Below, piece by piece: positions 20,901 to 21,355 of a stretch of 21,355 bases of DNA. The first letter of the stretch is position 1. Each line of letters opens with the position of its first letter. The position numbers and the translations under genes are program-made. The DNA lies in NCBI GenBank assembly GCA_001970855.1, contig LSSN01001920.1, positions 1-21,355 of the forward strand, in the 5' to 3' direction. The notes beneath the pieces were generated by a model that was given only the letters and a program-made list of their open reading frames with translations, searched no databases and was not told the origin of the DNA. The DNA comes from Smittium culicis. Taxonomy: Eukaryota; Kickxellomycota; Harpellomycetes; Harpellales; Legeriomycetaceae.

Positions 20901-21355
20901 TGTGATTTAAATCCATTTTCTTTTGAAAACGAAAATTTAAACCAAAAATTAAATCTGAATGAAACTCATCTGCCTAATGATAAATATAACGACAATCTAT
21001 TACTTCTTGCTTTTTTTGTAAACCCAATTCCAAAAGACTTGACAATCCCCATTTATTCAGAAATTGGCTCAAATATTCCCAAATTTTATAGGTTTGATCC
21101 TTTATCGACTAAAAATATCAGTTCAAATAATCCATTCAACAGACATTTAAATAAATCTCTTGGATCGAAAGCTGGAAATAACTCTTCTGATCCAAATTAC
21201 AACAAGCTATCGTTATCCATAGACGAATGGGATAAATTAGTTCTTTATACCTCTTCTATTTTCTCTTTAATTTACCAAACAGAGTTTAGAATCGATCCTA
21301 AAGACGCCTCTTATGCATTTTCTCCTCCAACAAAAGAGTTCGAAGCCAAATTACT
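17973..21355 (+). CDS. DCL: Dicer-like ribonuclease, N-terminal 1127 residues (runs off window)
   Basis: Dicer cuts double-stranded RNA into small RNAs for silencing. In order: an acidic leader (1-70); helicase with Q-like PRDYQ (73-77), Walker A ETGSGKT (94-100), NTTILVEQQ (142-150), DECH (216-219), MTAS (249-252), AIIFVNRRSTAYAL (482-495), LLVATQVAEEGLDV (557-570) and QARGRARH (590-597); Dicer dimerization domain about 750-833 (VVLNKYVQSLPKDFY, GPWSDSNKSAKQSAIFYSVI); a Ser/Asn-rich linker with KKRK (909-912) and TKAKK (921-925), a possible nuclear signal; then platform-like sequence (DLYVYVCDL, FFVNPIPKDLTIPIYSE). PAZ and both RNase III domains lie beyond the edge. All helicase motifs are intact and no intron or frameshift interrupts 3383 bases. 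An in-frame TAG at 17952-17954 and the context ATAATGG support this ATG. Confidence 0.93.
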   Translation, partial: MAVEHVTAFDYINPGYPNHSTTGIDYEQDSYIDTSNSSLEQNFENFELDRDAVVLNESDFLFDFSELSNGVKPRDYQKDLFLRSLNKNTIIVLETGSGKTLIASMIIEYFGLNRRTLEFENFSTVPRTNVHNNIKLSFFLCNTTILVEQQGKSLLDTTNRAIKIYKSRGKHSQYSCKEWRESWKSAEVHVMTSQTLLNCLRHGFILISEIMLLIFDECHNSRKGTPYNRIMREFYDLSQIDSRPRIFGMTASTANAYESMEYSVNRIQQTMDSEIQTLSSTNSKFSGNSNVTNVTLEYDLDFSSNNEWLSDLIFSQIKSYKEINSIKSEVDYLKKELGYYAGLYVMHALTTYWKDLVFKTGASQVELQDKLFGQSENHHNSNYTSDEKYIHTSDYMINEINSAIKLIYSYSGLDNVLFINRNPKKNINNFLEYDYDHLFAPGTHSWISSKPYLTSKVNVLLQFLMKYKSRNQLKSLEDPFCAIIFVNRRSTAYALSLIIQSLSEFDFIKCEPFIGNGNIKKKPILQALNLVTNCKKRMTQLELMSTLERFKAGKTNLLVATQVAEEGLDVSMCNLVVRFDPALTLVSFVQARGRARHLLSEYVIMVPRNISQVKNEFNLSKQQKSNKFDSFENIIDKSSHRDISHYNSLASMEKDFNSFSSTTNVLSQNDTKPNLTEGQISVEISFNVEIPKGFLDIAEEMRVETGISLSPDLEDILKSLAYQIQSSAINGKIEKTYFKVPETGAQLTTNSAKVVLNKYVQSLPKDFYTDCKISYEHEERKSKFRYKLALPGSSTIRLVVGPWSDSNKSAKQSAIFYSVIILFFYGALNDYLMPVDLKTSYLRHSIKKNILGNAYSDLENIISNKYCVNVFDPFSVQKFNSLSPTKSDHTSTNTNNTALNQESKISIGKKRKFDSSNCYQTKAKKNTSTNSESILENGAISYETFNPTHWTPATFYNNSSSIFSSSKKYLDLYVYVCDLNPFSFENENLNQKLNLNETHLPNDKYNDNLLLLAFFVNPIPKDLTIPIYSEIGSNIPKFYRFDPLSTKNISSNNPFNRHLNKSLGSKAGNNSSDPNYNKLSLSIDEWDKLVLYTSSIFSLIYQTEFRIDPKDASYAFSPPTKEFEAKL

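Noticed and set aside
1..21355. CRISPR array, bacterial operon, tRNA, rRNA or snRNA genes
   Set aside because: No regularly spaced repeats, no bacterial gene organisation, and no B-box or other RNA gene consensus recognised on either strand.

Overview
The window looks like nuclear DNA from a very AT-rich eukaryote, most plausibly an AT-rich fungus of an early-diverging lineage. The reasons are short introns (60-78 bases) with GT..AG ends and CTAAC/CTAAT-like branch sites, a Rad23 ortholog, a Dicer-like gene with fungal-style helicase and dimerization domains, and large gene-free stretches that are almost pure A/T. I cannot name the species.

Layout. Bases 1-4690 are an A/T desert with at most faint traces of decayed coding sequence (about 3200-3840, minus strand). 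Bases about 4690-9700 hold what I read as one old, heavily decayed LINE (non-LTR retrotransposon) on the minus strand. An ORF1-like part lies at 9640-8160. It is followed by endonuclease (GDLN at 7791-7802), reverse transcriptase (a PGPDG-like PRPDGL at 6915-6932, KGPLAP at 6353-6370, YADK at 6244-6255), a GGL-containing thumb region near 5775 and a C-terminal region down to about 4950. It is full of stops and frameshifts. Bases 9700-10980 are A/T-rich spacer.

The first intact gene is RAD23 (10981-12544, minus strand). It has six exons that join to a 401-residue protein with UBL, UBA1, XPC-binding and UBA2 domains. Upstream of it are four CCAAT boxes in the gene's orientation. About 5.4 kb without a convincing gene follows. 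It contains one stretch (12639-13232) that may be an eroded gene, plus isolated GC-rich patches: a stem-loop, a G-rich tract and a small hairpin followed by T10.

The second intact gene is Dicer-like (plus strand, from 17973). It runs off the right edge after 1127 uninterrupted codons. The part seen holds the DExH helicase, the Dicer dimerization domain and the start of the platform/PAZ region; the RNase III domains would lie beyond the window.

RAD23 serves proteasome shuttling and nucleotide-excision repair, and Dicer makes small RNAs. They point away from each other across the 5.4 kb spacer and nothing suggests they work together. The only possible functional tie is that the decayed LINE is the type of sequence a Dicer pathway can target; that is inference. 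The clearest results are the two host genes and the LINE fossil. I did not find compelling evidence of a new multi-gene system.
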